Source: Serinibacter salmoneus (lineage in GTDB: Bacteria > Actinomycetota > Actinomycetes > Actinomycetales > Beutenbergiaceae). From it: a DNA stretch of 64,000 nt. Under the pieces are notes generated by a model. It saw only the letters and a program-made list of their open reading frames with translations. It searched no databases and was not told the DNA's origin. Positions 62,836 to 64,000 of the stretch are shown here, in pieces. A program made the translations under genes and the position numbers. The stretch spans positions 3,106,973-3,170,972 of the forward strand of contig NZ_PDJD01000001.1 of NCBI RefSeq assembly GCF_002563925.1, in the 5' to 3' direction. The stretch's first letter is position 1, and each line of letters begins with the position of its first letter.

Positions 62836-62958
62836 TTTCTGGGCAGGTGGCGACGTCGGTGCCGGGTGGGTGCGACACGCCGCGTGCGGACTGCCCGAAA
62901 CTAGGGACCGAAACGTTGGCTGCCCGGAAGGTGCTTCGAGCCGTTTGCGGGCAGGTGG
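62836..62958. other. Four recombination-site-like half-sites upstream of recombinase
   Basis: TTTCTGGGCAGGTGG (62836-62850) and TTTGCGGGCAGGTGG (62944-62958) are on the plus strand; CTGCCCGAAA (62891-62900) and CTGCCCGGAA (62920-62929) are their inverted forms. The common core is TTTnnGGGCAG. The sites lie 40-165 bases before the serine recombinase fragment, where res sites of resolvases or operators usually are. Confidence 0.5.
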
Positions 62959-63000
62959 GGCGTAGCCTCGCAGCGTGGGTGAGGAGAGGGAGAGTGAGAA

Positions 63001-63120
63001 GTGGTCGGCAGCGTCGTCGGGTACGCGCGTGTGAGCACCCGCGAGCAGAATCCCGAGGCGCAGGAGGCGGAGTTGCGCGCCGCGGTTGAAAGGCAGCGGA
63101 GGTGGAGGCGCGAGCGCGTG
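63001..63120 (+). pseudogene. Serine recombinase (resolvase) N-terminal fragment
   Basis: From GTG 63001 (GAGGAGAGGGAGAG upstream) the frame reads VVGSVVGYARVSTREQNPEA and QEAELRAAVERQRRWRRERV. YARVST carries the catalytic Ser12. After about 40 codons the IS5-family element interrupts it, and the frame closes at 63148-63150 within the element. The residues after ELRAA are already unlike resolvases, so decay may precede the insertion. Confidence 0.8.
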
Positions 63121-63997
63121 CTAGGGCGTGTTGCTGAACCCTGTTCGTAGCCAGTCGAGGGTGGCGGCCAGACAGATGCCGGCGTGGTAGTTGCGGGCGT
63201 ACTTGTCTGATCTCAGCGCGAGGCCGCGCCACTGCTTGAGCTTGTTGAAGCAGCGCTCAACGACGTTGCGGCCCTTGTAGCGTTCGCGCTGGGCATCGCC
63301 GGAGTCGATGGGTCTGCCGGGCTTCTTGCGTCGGTGCGCGATCTGGTCCTCGCGCTCGGGGATCGTGGCGGCGATTCCGTGTTGTCGCAGCCAGGCGCGG
63401 TTTGCTTTGGAGGGGTAGCCCTTGTCGGCCAGCAGTCGGTCCGGACGGGTCCGCGCACGACCACCGGTGGGCACCCGGACCTGCTCCATCGTCTGGATCA
63501 GCATGCTCGTGTCTGCACTCTGCCCGGGGGACAGGACGAATGCCAGCACCCTGCCCCTGCCGTCGCTGACCAGGTGATTCTTGGTCGTCAGACCCCCTCG
63601 GGAACGGCCGATGGCGTGATCGGACGGCTCATCGGCGAACTTCTTGTCACTCGACCCTGCCCCCTGTGTCGCGCGGGAGCGTCGCGCCGTGCTGATGCAC
63701 GCGCACGATCGTGGAGTCGATCGAGGCGACCCAGTCCAGCGTCCCGGCACGCTGTGCCATGGCCTGGACCGGCTCCAGCAGACGAGCCCACACGCCCTGC
63801 TCGGCCCAGCGGCTAAAGTTCTTGTAGATCGTGTTCCAGTTCCCGAAGCGCTCGGGCAGATCACGCCACGGCGATCCCGTGCGGAACCGCCACGCCATGG
63901 CCTCGACCACCAGCCTGCGGTCAACCGGCGGCCGTCCCACCGCCCGCGCCGCCGGGAACGTCGGCTCGATCACCGTCCAGAGCTCATCAGAGATCAC
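63121..63997 (-). CDS. IS5-family transposase, two frames joined by -1 frameshift
   Basis: Frame 1 (63997 to 63647) starts VISDELWTVIEPTFPAARAV and holds the first catalytic Asp in VASIDSTIVRVHQHGA, ending LPRDTGGRVE. Frame 2 continues with QGAGSSDKKFADEPSDHAIG, the second Asp in LLADKGYPSKANRAW and the final Glu in RYKGRNVVERCFNKLKQWRG (Y-2-R-3-E-6-K signature). The switch occurs at ACAGGGGGCAGGG, a G-run allowing -1 slippage. The stop codon TAG (63121-63123) lies in the target sequence, outside the element. Confidence 0.9.
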
Positions 63998-64000
63998 ATC
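63125..64000 (-). mobile_element. IS5-family insertion sequence (right end outside window)
   Basis: The left end begins GGGCGTGTTGCTGAACC directly after CTAG (63121-63124), consistent with the YTAR target of IS5-group elements. Two overlapping transposase frames fill the rest. The other terminus and second target copy lie beyond 64000, so the full length cannot be read. Confidence 0.85.

Overview
The window is very GC-rich, with strong third-position G/C bias, short intergenic gaps and frequent ATGA/GTGA stop-start overlaps. It carries a mycoredoxin (mycothiol-linked redox), PadR/MarR/TetR regulators and Daunorubicin-type ABC exporters. Together these indicate an actinomycete chromosome. The order MATE transporter then dnaB is typical of Micrococcales, so that order is my best guess; the genus is an inference I cannot test. 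No rRNA, tRNA or CRISPR array was recognised.

Layout. 1-5.8 kb: MacB-type ABC exporter, DinF-like MATE transporter, a DnaA-box-rich spacer, dnaB and an APH-family kinase. 6-18 kb: an accessory-looking stretch with four toxin-antitoxin loci (one with only a stub of antitoxin), a nonsense-interrupted gene, regulator/effector pairs with clear operators (TetR/reductase, MarR/DoxX, PadR/ABC exporter), a glutathione peroxidase and an OsmC protein. 18-34 kb: NhaA-DsbA fusion, gdhA, two molybdenum enzymes, a lactonase, M18 aminopeptidase and amidohydrolase. 34-38 kb: two paralogous Aer-like PAS proteins flanking a SatP/YaaH-like transporter. 38-49 kb: two SDRs, PadR, AI-2E-type permease, LysR/YeiH pair, CmtR plus a cysteine-tailed cation transporter, mycoredoxin and oleate hydratase. 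49-52 kb: a four-gene operon that looks like type VII secretion cargo. 52-59.6 kb: thioredoxin-like protein, acylphosphatase, Tat-exported protein, SWIM-SNF2 helicase and VOC proteins.

From about 59.6 kb to the end the character changes: small unknown genes, a replication-protein-like remnant, DnaA boxes, repeated recombination-like half-sites, and a serine recombinase cut off by an IS5-family element. This is read as a decayed plasmid or integrative element. Within it is the most interesting candidate of the window. A 17-codon hydrophobic peptide gene on the minus strand (61831-61884) has a strong ribosome site, a structured leader and a large hairpin right after its stop. On the opposite strand, over its leader, there is a promoter-like sequence and a U-tailed terminator. 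That is the architecture of a type I toxin-antitoxin pair. A second small membrane-peptide gene followed by a similar hairpin lies 0.7 kb away.

Other signals not explained by genes are a dispersed intergenic repeat of about 145-170 bp in three copies (11.8, 29.7 and 45.0 kb), an array of eight 8-bp repeats upstream of cmtR, two clusters of inverted short repeats (10.1 and 25.6 kb), and several exact operator palindromes.
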